Below are positions 4,863 to 13,736 of a stretch of 23,785 nt of DNA, piece after piece. The translations under genes were made by a program, and so were the position numbers. Source of the DNA: JAOAGA01 sp964540515. Lineage in GTDB: Bacteria > CALINM01. The DNA is taken from NCBI GenBank assembly GCA_964540515.1, contig CAZIMS010000014.1, positions 1 through 23,785 on the forward strand, written 5' to 3'. The notes beneath the pieces were generated by a model, which was given only the letters and a program-made list of their open reading frames with translations, was not told the origin of the DNA and did no database searches. Every line of letters begins with the position of its first letter. Position 1 is the first letter of the stretch.

Positions 4863-5669
4863 ATGAAGTTTGACCAGGAGTTTTTCAATTTAGGATATCT
4901 TGATAGACTATCTTACAAAGATACCTTTATCCACAATATAGATGCAAGGGTGAAGTTATTAGCCACATTGCTTTATGTTGTAATAGTTGTGTCCTTTCCT
5001 AAATATGCCATCTCTTCACTTATTCCTTTTTTGTTGTTTTCGATTGTTTTTATGACTTTGGGAGAGATACCTGTAAGTTATGTAGCCAAAAGGATTTTGA
5101 TAGTATCTCCATTTATTTTTTTTGTTGCTATTTTTAATCCTATTCTTGATAGAAATATCGCCTTTGAGCTTTACGGGATACCTATAAGTTATGGATTTTT
5201 GTCTTTTTTCTCCATCTTAATTAAGTTTGCTCTTACTGTTAGCAGTATTATTATCCTTGTAGCTACAACATCTTTTGCGGGACTTTGTTTTGCTATGAGG
5301 TATTTTAAGGTGCCGGAGATTTTTGTTAACCAACTTCTTTTTTTGTATAGATATATTTTTGTTTTGTCTGAAGAGGCTATGAGGATGATTAGAGCAAGGG
5401 ATATGAGGAGTTTCGGAAAAAAGGGGACTGAGATACGTTTTTTTGTTAAATTGGTTGGGAATCTTTTAATTAGAAGTTTGAATAGAGCCGAGAGAATTTA
5501 TTATGCTATGTTGTCGAGAGGTTTTAACGGTTCTATGCCTTATAGAAAGAGAAGAAATATTAAAGTTGTTGATATAGTTTTCCTTTTTGTAGTTGGGGGT
5601 ATGCTATATTTTCTTAAATTTTATAACCCTGTACAGATGATAGGGAAATTTTTTATAAGGTTTGTCTGA
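4863..5669 (+). CDS. cbiQ: ECF transporter transmembrane component CbiQ
   Basis: 268 residues with about five membrane helices. The N-terminal LDRLSYKDTFIHNIDARVKL is typical of CbiQ/EcfT. Two coupling motifs that dock into the ATPases are recognisable as MIRARD (residues 175-180) and MLSRGF (216-221), corresponding to the Ala/Ser-Arg-Gly signatures. The protein links the metal-binding CbiM to the CbiO ATPase dimer in the inner membrane. There is no clear Shine-Dalgarno site before ATG 4863. The stop overlaps the start of cbiO in a TGATG junction, which predicts translational coupling. Confidence 0.93.
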   Translation: MKFDQEFFNLGYLDRLSYKDTFIHNIDARVKLLATLLYVVIVVSFPKYAISSLIPFLLFSIVFMTLGEIPVSYVAKRILIVSPFIFFVAIFNPILDRNIAFELYGIPISYGFLSFFSILIKFALTVSSIIILVATTSFAGLCFAMRYFKVPEIFVNQLLFLYRYIFVLSEEAMRMIRARDMRSFGKKGTEIRFFVKLVGNLLIRSLNRAERIYYAMLSRGFNGSMPYRKRRNIKVVDIVFLFVVGGMLYFLKFYNPVQMIGKFFIRFV

Positions 5670-6403
5670 TGAGTCATCATATCGTCAAGTTTGAGAATGT
5701 TATATTTAAGTATCCTGATGGGACCTGTGCATTGAATGGTATTAGTATGTTAATAACACATGGTGAGTCCGTTGGGCTTGTGGGCGCAAATGGTTCCGGA
5801 AAAACTACTTTGCTTATGCATCTTAATGGTTATTTGTTACCCACCAGTGGAGGAATAAATATTGGAGATATAATAGTTAACAAAAAGACCCGACAAGAGG
5901 TGAGAAAAAAGGTGGGGGTTGTTTTTCAAAATCCTGATGATCAGCTATTTATGCCCACTGTTTATGAGGATGTGGCCTTTGGGCTTCTCAATTTAGGGTT
6001 AGATGATAAAACAGTGGAAGAAAAGGTGCAGATTGCTTTAAAAACTGTGAATTGTTTGGATCTTATTAATAAACCGCCACACCATTTATCAGGTGGACAG
6101 AAAAGAGCTGTTGCCATAGCTACAGTTATAGCCATGGATCCTGATATATTGGCTATGGACGAACCATCTTCAAATTTAGATCCAAAATCAAGAAGGGATC
6201 TTATAAACCTTTTAAAGAGTTTTAAACATACAAAGATTATTGCATCCCACGACCTCGATATGATTTTTGATGTTTGCGAACGTTGTATAGTAATAAAAAA
6301 TGGACAAATAGTCGCCGATGGACCTACTGATACAATCTTGAGAGACAAAAAACTGCTTGAGGATAATAATCTTGAGCTCCCTCTTAGATTGCAAGGTATT
6401 TAA
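5669..6403 (+). CDS. cbiO: ECF transporter ATPase CbiO
   Basis: 244-residue ABC ATPase that powers Ni2+/Co2+ import as a dimer under CbiQ. Walker A is GANGSGKTT (39-47), the Q-loop VVFQNPDDQLF is centred on Q87, the signature is LSGGQ (140-144), Walker B is ILAMDEP (160-166) and the switch histidine is H194 (ASHDLD). QNPDDQ and the absence of an extra C-terminal domain fit the CbiO/EcfA group. The start overlaps the cbiQ stop by one base. The next gene, hypC, lies 66 bases downstream with its own ribosome binding site. Confidence 0.94.
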   Translation: MSHHIVKFENVIFKYPDGTCALNGISMLITHGESVGLVGANGSGKTTLLMHLNGYLLPTSGGINIGDIIVNKKTRQEVRKKVGVVFQNPDDQLFMPTVYEDVAFGLLNLGLDDKTVEEKVQIALKTVNCLDLINKPPHHLSGGQKRAVAIATVIAMDPDILAMDEPSSNLDPKSRRDLINLLKSFKHTKIIASHDLDMIFDVCERCIVIKNGQIVADGPTDTILRDKKLLEDNNLELPLRLQGI

Positions 6404-6469
6404 TAACCTTAACTTTTTCCTTTAAAATTGACTAACTTTTAAAGTAAAATATTGCTTTCAGGAGGTTTT

Positions 6470-6709
6470 ATGTGTTTAGCTATACCTATGAAAGTAGTTG
6501 ATGTTGTTGATGATTTTTGTACTGTAGAGCTTAATGGTGTTACAAAGACTTGTTATATTGGTTTTTTAGAGGATAAAGTAGAGTTGGGAGATTACCTGTT
6601 GGTTCATTCAGGTATGGCAATAAAAAGGCTTAATTTAGAAGAGTCAGAGGAGATTTTAAAGGAGATATCTCTTCTTATTAATGGTGAGGAAGCCATTAAT
6701 GAATCTTGA
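6470..6709 (+). CDS. hypC: Hydrogenase maturation chaperone HypC
   Basis: 79 residues starting MCLAIPMKV, the invariant HypC opening; Cys2 coordinates the Fe(CN)2CO precursor together with HypD. The start at ATG 6470 is preferred over an in-frame ATG at 6452 because GGAGG at 6461-6465 lies correctly before it and because Cys2 must be the second residue. HypC hands the iron fragment from the HypD complex to the large subunit of a [NiFe] hydrogenase. It overlaps hypD by 11 bases, and hypE follows. The hydrogenase itself and hypA, hypB and hypF are not in the window. Confidence 0.95.
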   Translation: MCLAIPMKVVDVVDDFCTVELNGVTKTCYIGFLEDKVELGDYLLVHSGMAIKRLNLEESEEILKEISLLINGEEAINES

Positions 6710-7787
6710 AATTTTCAAAGATAAAGATCTGGTTAGAAAAGCCCTCAGTGCCCTTAAAAATAGAGCTAAAAACTTCAATAATATAAGATTGATGGAGTTT
6801 TGTGGCACCCATACACATAATATATTCCATTTTGGTTTTAGAAGTGCCTTTTTACCAAATATAAAGTTTATCGCAGGCCCAGGTTGTCCTGTCTGTGTAA
6901 CGTCAGAAGAAGACTTATCTGAGCTTAAGTACCTCTTCGATAATTATAACATAGGTGTAATAGCCTATGGTGACTTGTTAAAGGTGCCATTAAGAGGTAA
7001 AAGTTTGTTAGATTATAGGGCAGAGGGCAGACTGGTTGAGGTGGTCTATAGTGCTATTGATGCTATTAAAATAGCCGAGAACAGAAAGGATATTGAATGG
7101 GTATTTTTGGCTGTTGGCTTTGAGACCACAATTCCTGGCACTGCAGCCAGTATTATGTTTGCACAGAAAAGGGATGTTAAAAATCTAAGTTTTTTATCCT
7201 TTCATAAAAATACTAAGGCTATCTTAAAGGCTTTAGGAAGTTTGGGAACACTTTATGCTGATGGCGTAATTCTTCCAGGTCATGTCTCAGCAGTAGTAGG
7301 GTATGACTATTTTAGAGATATTGAAAAATTTGGCATTCCAGCAGTGGTTATGGGATTTGACCCTTTAGATATCATTGCAGGTATAAACGAGCTTCTTGAT
7401 ATGATTGAAAAGAAAGAAAATACTATTAAATCGGCATATCCTCGGGCAGTTGCAGAGAAAGGTAATTTAAAGATGCTTAAGGCAATAGAAGATACCTTTG
7501 ATATTAAAGATGCCTATTGGAGGGGGTTAGGTTTAATAGAAGGTGGAGGCTTTGATTTAAAGAGAGATTTTGATAGTTTTAGTTCGAGAAAAAGATATAA
7601 CATACCAGAGGTTAAAGAGGTTGTTAAGGAAAGTGGGTGTAGGTGCGGTGATGTATTGATAGGTAAGATTGAGCCTATTGATTGTCCGCTATTTAGAAAG
7701 GTCTGTACTCCCTTAAATCCAATTGGGCCTTGTATGGTGTCTAATGAAGGTGCCTGTCTCGCCTATTACAAATGGGGACAAGCTTAA
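6699..7787 (+). CDS. hypD: Hydrogenase maturation scaffold HypD
   Basis: 362 residues if started at ATG 6699, which has GGTGAGG at 6683-6689; an earlier in-frame ATG at 6681 lies deeper in hypC and lacks such a site. HypD carries a [4Fe-4S] cluster and, with HypC, builds the Fe(CN)2CO unit. The conserved blocks are present: CGTHTH (35-40), GPGCPVC (60-66), PGHVSAVVG, and a cysteine-rich C-terminus (CRCGD, DCPLF, GPCMVSNEGAC) that holds the cluster. Gene order hypC-hypD-hypE with overlap indicates a single transcript. Confidence 0.95.
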   Translation: MNLEIFKDKDLVRKALSALKNRAKNFNNIRLMEFCGTHTHNIFHFGFRSAFLPNIKFIAGPGCPVCVTSEEDLSELKYLFDNYNIGVIAYGDLLKVPLRGKSLLDYRAEGRLVEVVYSAIDAIKIAENRKDIEWVFLAVGFETTIPGTAASIMFAQKRDVKNLSFLSFHKNTKAILKALGSLGTLYADGVILPGHVSAVVGYDYFRDIEKFGIPAVVMGFDPLDIIAGINELLDMIEKKENTIKSAYPRAVAEKGNLKMLKAIEDTFDIKDAYWRGLGLIEGGGFDLKRDFDSFSSRKRYNIPEVKEVVKESGCRCGDVLIGKIEPIDCPLFRKVCTPLNPIGPCMVSNEGACLAYYKWGQA

Positions 7788-7872
7788 AAAATTTGTAGTA
7801 TATTTTCATCTTTAATTTATAACTTTTTGATCGCACTGAGTTTAAATATTAGAAGTTAGGAGATTATTGATA

Positions 7873-8877
7873 ATGAGTAGTGAAAAAAGGGTATCCCTTA
7901 GTTTGGGTAGCGGTGGTAAGATAAGCTTTGATTTTGTAAAGAAAGAGATTATATCAAGATTTTCTAACCCAATTCTTGATACCCTTGGAGATGGTGCCAA
8001 TGTTTTTGATAACTTGGTTGTAACTACTGATAATTTTACTGTCCATCCAGAGTTTTTTGATGGTGGAAATATTGGTGTGTTAGCCTTTTGTGGGATGATA
8101 AATGATTTAGCCTCTATGGCAGCAAAACCGCTATATATGACAATGGGGCTGGTAATAGAAGAGGGCTATGATTTTTATAAGCTTATTAAAATTATTGATG
8201 ATATTAAGGCACTTAGTGATAAGTTTGAGGTAAAACTAATATGTGGTGATACAAAGGTTGTAGAAAAAGGAAAAATGGAAGGTATTCATATTGCCATAAC
8301 AGGTATAGGAAAAAGACTTACTGATTATCCGCTGCCTTCTAAGGAATATAATAATGGCGACAAAATTATTATTACTGGAGCCTTAGGTGAACATACTATA
8401 TCAGTTCTTAAGGCTAAAGGTGTTATTGATTTTCAAGGTATTGTTAATTCCGATGTTGCCCCCCTTTACCCATTAGTTGAAGCCCTCGTAAAAGGCGGAG
8501 TGAGCCCCAAATTTCTTAGAGATATTACAAGAGGTGGTTTCTCAGCAGTCTTAAATGAGCTTTCCTATATAGGCAATTTGCATATCGAGATTGAGGAAGA
8601 AAATATTCCAGTTAATAAGCAGGTAGTGGCAATATGTGAGATATATGGTTATGATATATATAGTCTTGCCTGTGAAGGCAGAATGATTGTTGTAGTTGAT
8701 AACAAAGATGTTGACAAAGCCTTAGCCATTTTAAAGGATATTGAGATAGCAAGGGAATCAGAAGTAGTGGGAGAGATTATTAAATCTGATAAACCTCTTG
8801 TTGTATTAAAAACTCAATATGGTGGAAGGACAGTCCTTGATATGCCCTTAGGTGAGATACTACCAAGAATTTGCTAA
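7873..8877 (+). CDS. hypE: Carbamoyl dehydratase HypE
   Basis: 334 residues, cytoplasmic, in the PurM/ThiL-like ATPase fold. HypE receives a carbamoyl group from HypF on its C-terminal cysteine and dehydrates it with ATP to the thiocyanate that becomes the CN ligand. The protein ends LPRIC, the canonical PRIC tail with the acceptor Cys at the last position. The N-terminal LSLGSGGK and GDGANVF blocks and the central RDITRGGFSAVLNEL block are typical. ATG 7873 is chosen because TTAGGAG (7856-7862) stands about ten bases before it; a TTG at 7867 in the same frame is less well placed. Confidence 0.95.
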   Translation: MSSEKRVSLSLGSGGKISFDFVKKEIISRFSNPILDTLGDGANVFDNLVVTTDNFTVHPEFFDGGNIGVLAFCGMINDLASMAAKPLYMTMGLVIEEGYDFYKLIKIIDDIKALSDKFEVKLICGDTKVVEKGKMEGIHIAITGIGKRLTDYPLPSKEYNNGDKIIITGALGEHTISVLKAKGVIDFQGIVNSDVAPLYPLVEALVKGGVSPKFLRDITRGGFSAVLNELSYIGNLHIEIEEENIPVNKQVVAICEIYGYDIYSLACEGRMIVVVDNKDVDKALAILKDIEIARESEVVGEIIKSDKPLVVLKTQYGGRTVLDMPLGEILPRIC

Positions 8878-8909
8878 TTTTATTAACATAAAAAATTAAG
8901 GGGGAGTCT

Positions 8910-9902
8910 ATGGCACTTGTTCCAATGAAACAAATTCTTGATGAAGCAACAAAAGGTAATTATGGGGTTGGTGCTTTCAACGTAAATAATATGGAGCAGA
9001 TACAGGCAATTATGGAAGCAGCAAGAAGAACTAAATCACCAGTGATAGTACAGGCGAGTAGAGGAGCCCTTAAGTATTCTAATCTTATCTATCTAAAGTA
9101 TCTTATTATTGCTGCAAATGAAGAAAATCCTGATATACCCATTGCAATGCATTTGGACCATGGAAATGGTTTGGAGGTTGTAAAACAGGCTATTGACTTG
9201 GGTTTTACATCAGTTATGATAGATGGCTCTCTTATGGAGGATGGAAAAACTCCAAGCACCTATGAATATAATGTGGAAATTACTAAAAAGGTTGTTGAGT
9301 ATGCTCACAAGTTTGGTGTAACCGTAGAGGGAGAGCTCGGCACATTAGGTGGCATTGAAGATGGCGTCGGTTCTGGAAAGATACATCTTACTGATCCAGA
9401 TCAGGCTGAAGAGTTTATTAAAGAGACTGGAGTTGATGCCTTGGCAGTTGCCATTGGGACTTCTCACGGTGCTTATAAGTTTAAGGCAGAGCCAAAGCTT
9501 GCTATTGATATAGTTAAAGAGATAAATAGAAGATGCCCTATGGTGCCTTTAGTTATGCATGGTTCGTCATCTGTGCCTGCTGAACTTGTTGAGATAGTCA
9601 ATAAATATGGTGGTAAAATGCCAAATGCTAAAGGTGTCCCTATAGAATCTATACAGGAAGCCATAAAACATGGTGTGAGGAAGATAAATGTTGACACTGA
9701 TAGTAGAATAGCCGTTACAGGGGCAATAAGAAAGGTGTTTTTCGAAGAGCCAGACAAATTCGACCCGAGAGATTATTTAAAGCCAGCGAGAGAGGCAATG
9801 ACAAAGGTTATTGAAGAGAGAATTATCGCCTTTGGTTCGGCAGGGCATGCCTTTGATTACAAACCTATGAGTTTAGAGGAGATGAAGAGTTTTTATAAGT
9901 AA
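8910..9902 (+). CDS. fba: Class II fructose-1,6-bisphosphate aldolase
   Basis: 330 residues, cytoplasmic, zinc-dependent cleavage and synthesis of fructose-1,6-bisphosphate in glycolysis and gluconeogenesis. The metal-site and active-site blocks are visible: AMHLDHGNGLE, GELGTLGG, IGTSHGAYKF and LVMHGSSSVP, with NVDTDSRIA near the C-terminus for phosphate binding. GGGGGAG-like bases precede ATG 8910. The length suits the compact class II forms. It is followed by a terminator at 9901-9933, so it is probably transcribed alone or with hypE 32 bases upstream. Confidence 0.95.
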   Translation: MALVPMKQILDEATKGNYGVGAFNVNNMEQIQAIMEAARRTKSPVIVQASRGALKYSNLIYLKYLIIAANEENPDIPIAMHLDHGNGLEVVKQAIDLGFTSVMIDGSLMEDGKTPSTYEYNVEITKKVVEYAHKFGVTVEGELGTLGGIEDGVGSGKIHLTDPDQAEEFIKETGVDALAVAIGTSHGAYKFKAEPKLAIDIVKEINRRCPMVPLVMHGSSSVPAELVEIVNKYGGKMPNAKGVPIESIQEAIKHGVRKINVDTDSRIAVTGAIRKVFFEEPDKFDPRDYLKPAREAMTKVIEERIIAFGSAGHAFDYKPMSLEEMKSFYK

Positions 9903-9933
9903 GCATTATTATTTGTAGATAACAATGCTTTTT
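9901..9933 (+). terminator. Terminator after the aldolase gene
   Basis: AGCATT (9902-9907) pairs with AATGCT (9924-9929) across an AT-rich loop and is followed by a short T-run, immediately after the aldolase stop codon. Confidence 0.55.
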
Positions 9934-9981
9934 AGTCCTAATTCTTTAGTTTGAGATATAAATTTTTTAGGAGGTATCATT

Positions 9982-10452
9982 ATGAAAAAGGTGCTTGTTG
10001 CTTATTATTCAAAGAGTGGAAACACAAAAAAGATGGCAGAAATAATGGCAGAGGAGCTTAAAGAAAGAAATCTTGATGTTACCGTTAAAAGTGTTGAAGA
10101 AGTTGATATTGACACTCTACCAAGTTACGATGGTTATATTATTGGCTCACCAAACTACTTTGGTACAATGGCCTATCCTGTAAAAAAGTTTTTTGATGAC
10201 TCAGTAAAGTTTTTTAAGAAATTAGAAGGCAAAGTGGCAAGTGCCTTTTGCTCTACAGGAATGATTGGTGGAGGAGGAGAGACAGTTTGTCTTGATATAT
10301 TAAAGGCTTTTCTTATTCACGGTTGTGTAGTTGTTGGATATTGTACAGCAGGTCATTATGGTTCTGTTTCAATCGGTACTCCTGACGAGAGAGTAAGAAA
10401 GGAGTTAGTCACAATTGCAGACAAATTCTCTCAAGTAATAAACAAGATGTAG
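9982..10452 (+). CDS. Flavodoxin-family FMN protein
   Basis: 156 residues. The N-terminal KKVLVAYYSKSGNTKKMA is the FMN phosphate loop of flavodoxins and WrbA-like proteins, SPNYFGTMAYPVK contributes to the isoalloxazine site, and FCSTGMIGGGGET resembles the WrbA-type third loop. It is a soluble one- or two-electron carrier or NAD(P)H:quinone reductase; the exact partner cannot be read from sequence. AGGAGG precedes the ATG. hisI follows after nine bases, so they are probably cotranscribed, though no functional link is evident. Confidence 0.85.
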   Translation: MKKVLVAYYSKSGNTKKMAEIMAEELKERNLDVTVKSVEEVDIDTLPSYDGYIIGSPNYFGTMAYPVKKFFDDSVKFFKKLEGKVASAFCSTGMIGGGGETVCLDILKAFLIHGCVVVGYCTAGHYGSVSIGTPDERVRKELVTIADKFSQVINKM

Positions 10453-10461
10453 GAGATAAAA

Positions 10462-10839
10462 ATGATAAATCTTAATTTCGATAAGATGGGAGGTCTTATC
10501 CCTGCCATAATTCAAGATGCAGAGACTAATGAGGTCTTAATGCTTGCTTTTATGGATGAGAAGGCACTATCTTTAACTATGGAGACAAAAAAGACGTGGT
10601 TTTTTAGCAGAAGTAGAAATAAGTACTGGATGAAAGGTGAGCAATCTGGTCATATTCAAGAGGTTGTTGAGATATATACTGATTGTGATGCCGATTCTGT
10701 TTTGATAAAGGTTAAACAACATGGGGAAGCGGCATGTCATACAGGCAATAAAAGTTGTTTTTATATTAAAAGAGAAGGGGATGAGTGGGTAGAACACTCA
10801 AACCCACTCTTTAATCCAGAGGAAGTGTATAAGAAATAG
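10462..10839 (+). CDS. hisI: Phosphoribosyl-AMP cyclohydrolase
   Basis: 125 residues, the third step of histidine biosynthesis: opening of the purine ring of PR-AMP, zinc- and magnesium-dependent. The conserved metal-binding motifs are present: TDCDADSVL, the histidine/cysteine site EAACHTGNKSCFY, and the substrate block WFFSRSRNKYWMKGE. It is a stand-alone HisI, not fused to the HisE pyrophosphatase. It lies 50 bases before hisG, the first enzyme of the same pathway; the other his genes are not here. Confidence 0.95.
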   Translation: MINLNFDKMGGLIPAIIQDAETNEVLMLAFMDEKALSLTMETKKTWFFSRSRNKYWMKGEQSGHIQEVVEIYTDCDADSVLIKVKQHGEAACHTGNKSCFYIKREGDEWVEHSNPLFNPEEVYKK

Positions 10840-10891
10840 CGTTATTTTAGTTTTTTTATAAGACTTTATTGAGAATCTAAGGAGTAAGGTG

Positions 10892-11770
10892 ATGAGCAAG
10901 GTATTGAAATTTGGTGTTCCCAAGGGAAGCTTAGAAAAAGCAACTATTGAGCTTTTTAAAAAGGCTGGCTGGACAATAATTCCCTCTGAGAGAAATTATT
11001 TTCCATCTATTGATGATGAGGAGATTAAGTGCAACCTTATCAGATCTCAAGAAATGGGTATCTATGTGGAAAAAGGTACTTTAGATGCAGGTATTGCTGG
11101 AAAAGATTGGGTTATGGAAAACGATTCTGATGTTACCTATATCTGTGACTTGGTTTACTCAAAGGTTTCGAAAAGGCCAACAAAATGGGTGTTGGTGGTT
11201 ACAGAGAACTCGCCCGTAAAGAAGATTGAAGATCTACGTAATAAAACTATAGCAACAGAGCTTGTTAAGTTTACTAAAAAATATTTTGCAGAGAGGAATA
11301 TTCCTGTAAAGGTTGAGTTTTCTTGGGGTGCAACGGAGGCTAAGGTGGTTGAAGGGCTTTGTGATGCCATTGTAGAGGTAACGGAGACAGGCTCAACAAT
11401 AAAGGCAAATGGATTAAGGATAGTAGAGACCCTTATGACCTCTAACCCCGTCTTAATTGCTAACAAAAGGGCTCTTAAAGATAAATGGAAGAAACTAAAG
11501 ATAGAACAGATTGCTACTCTTTTGCAAGGAGCTCTAAAGGCTGATAACATGGTTGGTCTTAAGATGAACGCCCCCAAAGAAAAAATAAAGGAGATTGTTG
11601 AAATACTTCCAAGTTTGAACTATCCCACTGTTTCAAATCTTTATAACTCCAACTGGGTCTCAATAGAGAGTGTTCTAAATGAAAAGATAGTAAGGGACAT
11701 CATACCTAAGCTAAAAAAGGTAGGGGCAGAAGGGATAATTGAGTATCCCATAAACAAAATAATTGATTAA
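10892..11770 (+). CDS. hisG: ATP phosphoribosyltransferase, long form
   Basis: 292 residues, the committing step of histidine biosynthesis, joining ATP and PRPP. VPKGSLEKATIELFKKAGW at the N-terminus and DAIVEVTETGSTIKANGL (the PRPP-binding loop) are diagnostic. The extra ~80 residues at the C-terminus (after about 210) are the regulatory ACT-like domain of the long hexameric form, which binds histidine and does not need HisZ. ATG 10892 has AAGGAG at 10879-10884; a GTG directly before it is less likely. Confidence 0.95.
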   Translation: MSKVLKFGVPKGSLEKATIELFKKAGWTIIPSERNYFPSIDDEEIKCNLIRSQEMGIYVEKGTLDAGIAGKDWVMENDSDVTYICDLVYSKVSKRPTKWVLVVTENSPVKKIEDLRNKTIATELVKFTKKYFAERNIPVKVEFSWGATEAKVVEGLCDAIVEVTETGSTIKANGLRIVETLMTSNPVLIANKRALKDKWKKLKIEQIATLLQGALKADNMVGLKMNAPKEKIKEIVEILPSLNYPTVSNLYNSNWVSIESVLNEKIVRDIIPKLKKVGAEGIIEYPINKIID

Positions 11771-11847
11771 AAGTCAAAAGATAAAGCTACTTCTTTCATA
11801 TATGAGACATAAGAGCTATTTTGTGTTAGACAGTTTTTTTGAGGAGA

Positions 11848-12675
11848 ATGGAGAGCGGAGTCTTTGTTTATAGAAAAGGTGCTTTAGGTGATACAATCTT
11901 TTTCTATCCCTTTCTTTTTACCTTAAGGAAAACCTATAAAAAGATATATTTTGCCGCAAACTACCTTTACAGAGATCTTTTTAAGGGGATAGATTTCATA
12001 GAGTTTTTAGATGCCGATAGTAGGCTTGTTTTTGATTTGCTAAGAGGAAAAGAGAGTATCGACAAGATTGAAAGATATTATCTCTTTTCTCAATACAATG
12101 AAAAAACTAGAGAAAATTATTTTATATTTCCTTCTCTCCCTCAGAAAGGATGGGTTTATAGTTATCCCTATGAATGTGTTGGTATTGAGTTTGTTGAAGA
12201 AAAGATTTTACTGCCTATTTTTTATCGGGAAGAATTGTTTTCTCAGGTAAAAGATAGGAATTTTTTTCTGTTCCACCCTGGTAGTGGTGGAATGGCTAAG
12301 GTTTGGAAGCTTGAAAACTTTTTTGCATTAGAAGATGAGTTAAGACACTGTGGTTTTGAGGTATTTTATCTATTAGGAGAAGCAGAGACACATTTGATAA
12401 AGCTTTTAAAATACAGAAAATTCTTTTATAATTTCTCTTTGAATGATATTGTTTTTTTGTTACAATATGCCACCAGTTTTTTAGGAAGTGATAGTGGAAT
12501 AGGACATCTAGCAGGGTTACTTGGTACTAAAGGTTTTATGTTATTCGGTCCTACTGATGTAGACACTTATAGACCTTATGATGGCTTAGATATTATTAAA
12601 GTTTCTGATAATGTTAATGATATAAAACCAGCCCATATTCTTAACAAATTAGGAGGCCTTTTTGAGAAAAGATGA
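11848..12675 (+). CDS. Family 9 glycosyltransferase (heptosyltransferase-like)
   Basis: About 275 residues. The N-terminal VYRKGALGDTIFFYPFL matches the opening of GT9 heptosyltransferases (GALGD). FLFHPGSGG and LGSDSGIGHLAGLLGTKGFMLFGPT match the nucleotide-sugar-binding C-terminal half. Such enzymes add heptose or a similar sugar to the lipopolysaccharide core at the cytoplasmic face. The start is uncertain: ATG 11848 puts GALGD at the usual distance but GAGGAG is only two bases upstream, while TTG 11839 has no ribosome binding site. The protein is shorter than typical WaaC/WaaF (about 320-350). Its 3' end overlaps the next gene by 14 bases. Confidence 0.85.
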   Translation: MESGVFVYRKGALGDTIFFYPFLFTLRKTYKKIYFAANYLYRDLFKGIDFIEFLDADSRLVFDLLRGKESIDKIERYYLFSQYNEKTRENYFIFPSLPQKGWVYSYPYECVGIEFVEEKILLPIFYREELFSQVKDRNFFLFHPGSGGMAKVWKLENFFALEDELRHCGFEVFYLLGEAETHLIKLLKYRKFFYNFSLNDIVFLLQYATSFLGSDSGIGHLAGLLGTKGFMLFGPTDVDTYRPYDGLDIIKVSDNVNDIKPAHILNKLGGLFEKR

Positions 12676-13474
12676 GATTTTTATAGTTTCTGATGCAACT
12701 GGTGAGACGGCAGAGAAGCTTGTGCTTTCTGTAATTGCACAGTTCAATAAAACCCACTTTGATATAAAAAAGTTTTCTAAGGTATCTCAACCAGAAGAGA
12801 TTAAGGATATTATCAAGAAGGCTTCACATAAGAATGCGGTTATTGTCTATACCTTAGCCCAAAAGTGGATGAGGGAACTCATAGTAAGAGAATGTGAGCA
12901 AAACAAGATTAATTATATAGACCTTTTGGGTCCTGTAATGAGTAAGTTTGCTCAATATTTTTCTATTAAACCTGTTGAGTTACCTGGTGCTCAGCACAGG
13001 ATTAACGAGACTTACTTCAAAAAGATAGAAGCCATTGAGTTTACCGTTAAACATGATGACGGGAACAATATCGAAAGTATTAATGAAGCAGATATTATAA
13101 TAATTGGTGTCTCGAGGACATCAAAAACACCTCTTTCTATTTATCTCTCTCATGAAAACTGGAAAGTAGCAAATATCCCCTATATCCCAGAGATATCGAT
13201 AGATATTGATTTTTCAAAGTTTCACAACAAAGTTGTAGGGTTAACAATTGACCCTGTCTATCTAACGGATATCAGAAAAGTCCGACTAAAGCATATGGGT
13301 AAAGACTTGAATAATAGATATGCAGACCTTAGAGTTGTTTATGAAGAGGTTAATAGCTCCATAGAGTTTTTTAGAAAAAAGAAGATACCTACTGTAGATG
13401 TTACTAAAAAATCAATAGAGGAGATAGCAGGAGAGATTCTTAGACTTTTAAATAAAACTAGAGTTATATATTAA
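12662..13474 (+). CDS. ppsR: Pyruvate-metabolism dikinase regulator (PpsR/DUF299 kinase-pyrophosphorylase)
   Basis: 270 residues. The family switches PEP synthase or pyruvate phosphate dikinase off by ADP-dependent phosphorylation and on by phosphate-dependent pyrophosphorolysis. The N-terminal FIVSDATGETAEKL and the P-loop-like IIGVSRTSKTPLSIYL are diagnostic, with YADLRVVYEEV near the C-terminus. It starts at TTG 12662, supported by AGGAGG at 12651-12656 with ideal spacing; no better ATG or GTG exists. It overlaps the glycosyltransferase by 14 bases, indicating coupling. The target enzyme is not in the window, so PEP synthase versus dikinase cannot be decided. Confidence 0.92.
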   Translation: MRKDEIFIVSDATGETAEKLVLSVIAQFNKTHFDIKKFSKVSQPEEIKDIIKKASHKNAVIVYTLAQKWMRELIVRECEQNKINYIDLLGPVMSKFAQYFSIKPVELPGAQHRINETYFKKIEAIEFTVKHDDGNNIESINEADIIIIGVSRTSKTPLSIYLSHENWKVANIPYIPEISIDIDFSKFHNKVVGLTIDPVYLTDIRKVRLKHMGKDLNNRYADLRVVYEEVNSSIEFFRKKKIPTVDVTKKSIEEIAGEILRLLNKTRVIY

Positions 13475-13486
13475 AATGGAGGAAAA

Positions 13487-13603
13487 ATGGGTAAAGGTAC
13501 GAGAAGAAAAGAGTTAAATCAGAGGAGACACAGAAGAGAAAAAAGATTAAAGTTAAGAGCTAAAGAGGGTATCCAATCCCCTAAAGAAGAATCCAAAAAA
13601 TAG
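13487..13603 (+). CDS. Tiny very basic protein, DUF6800-like
   Basis: 38 residues beginning MGKGTRRKELNQRRHRREKR, with GGAGG at 13478-13482 before the ATG. More than a third of its residues are Arg or Lys. The MGKGTR start followed by an RRxxRRxKxxKLRAK helix resembles small proteins annotated as DUF6800; it also recalls bTHX-type ribosomal peptides but lacks their signature. A nucleic-acid-binding role is likely from charge alone. It sits 12 bases after ppsR and before a terminator, so it closes that operon. It is short enough to be missed by gene callers. Confidence 0.65.
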   Translation: MGKGTRRKELNQRRHRREKRLKLRAKEGIQSPKEESKK

Positions 13604-13650
13604 GCACTTTAATAATCTTTTTTGCATAAAAAATAATCAAAAAAATATAA

Positions 13651-13685
13651 GGGAGAGGTAAAGCAAGCCATGCCTCTCTTTTTTT
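13651..13685 (+). terminator. Intrinsic terminator before the nitrogen operon
   Basis: GGGAGAGG (13651-13658) pairs with CCTCTCTT (13673-13680), allowing G-U pairs at the base, followed by a run of Ts. It separates the ppsR operon from the sigma-54-controlled genes. Confidence 0.7.
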
Positions 13686-13736
13686 AATTCAGAAATTTTT
13701 AAAGTAGTCTTTCAAAGACAATAACGATCCTCATAA

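Noticed and set aside
6428..6454. Promoter directly before hypC (TTGACT)
   Set aside because: No convincing -10 element lies at 16-18 bases, so a separate promoter is not supported.
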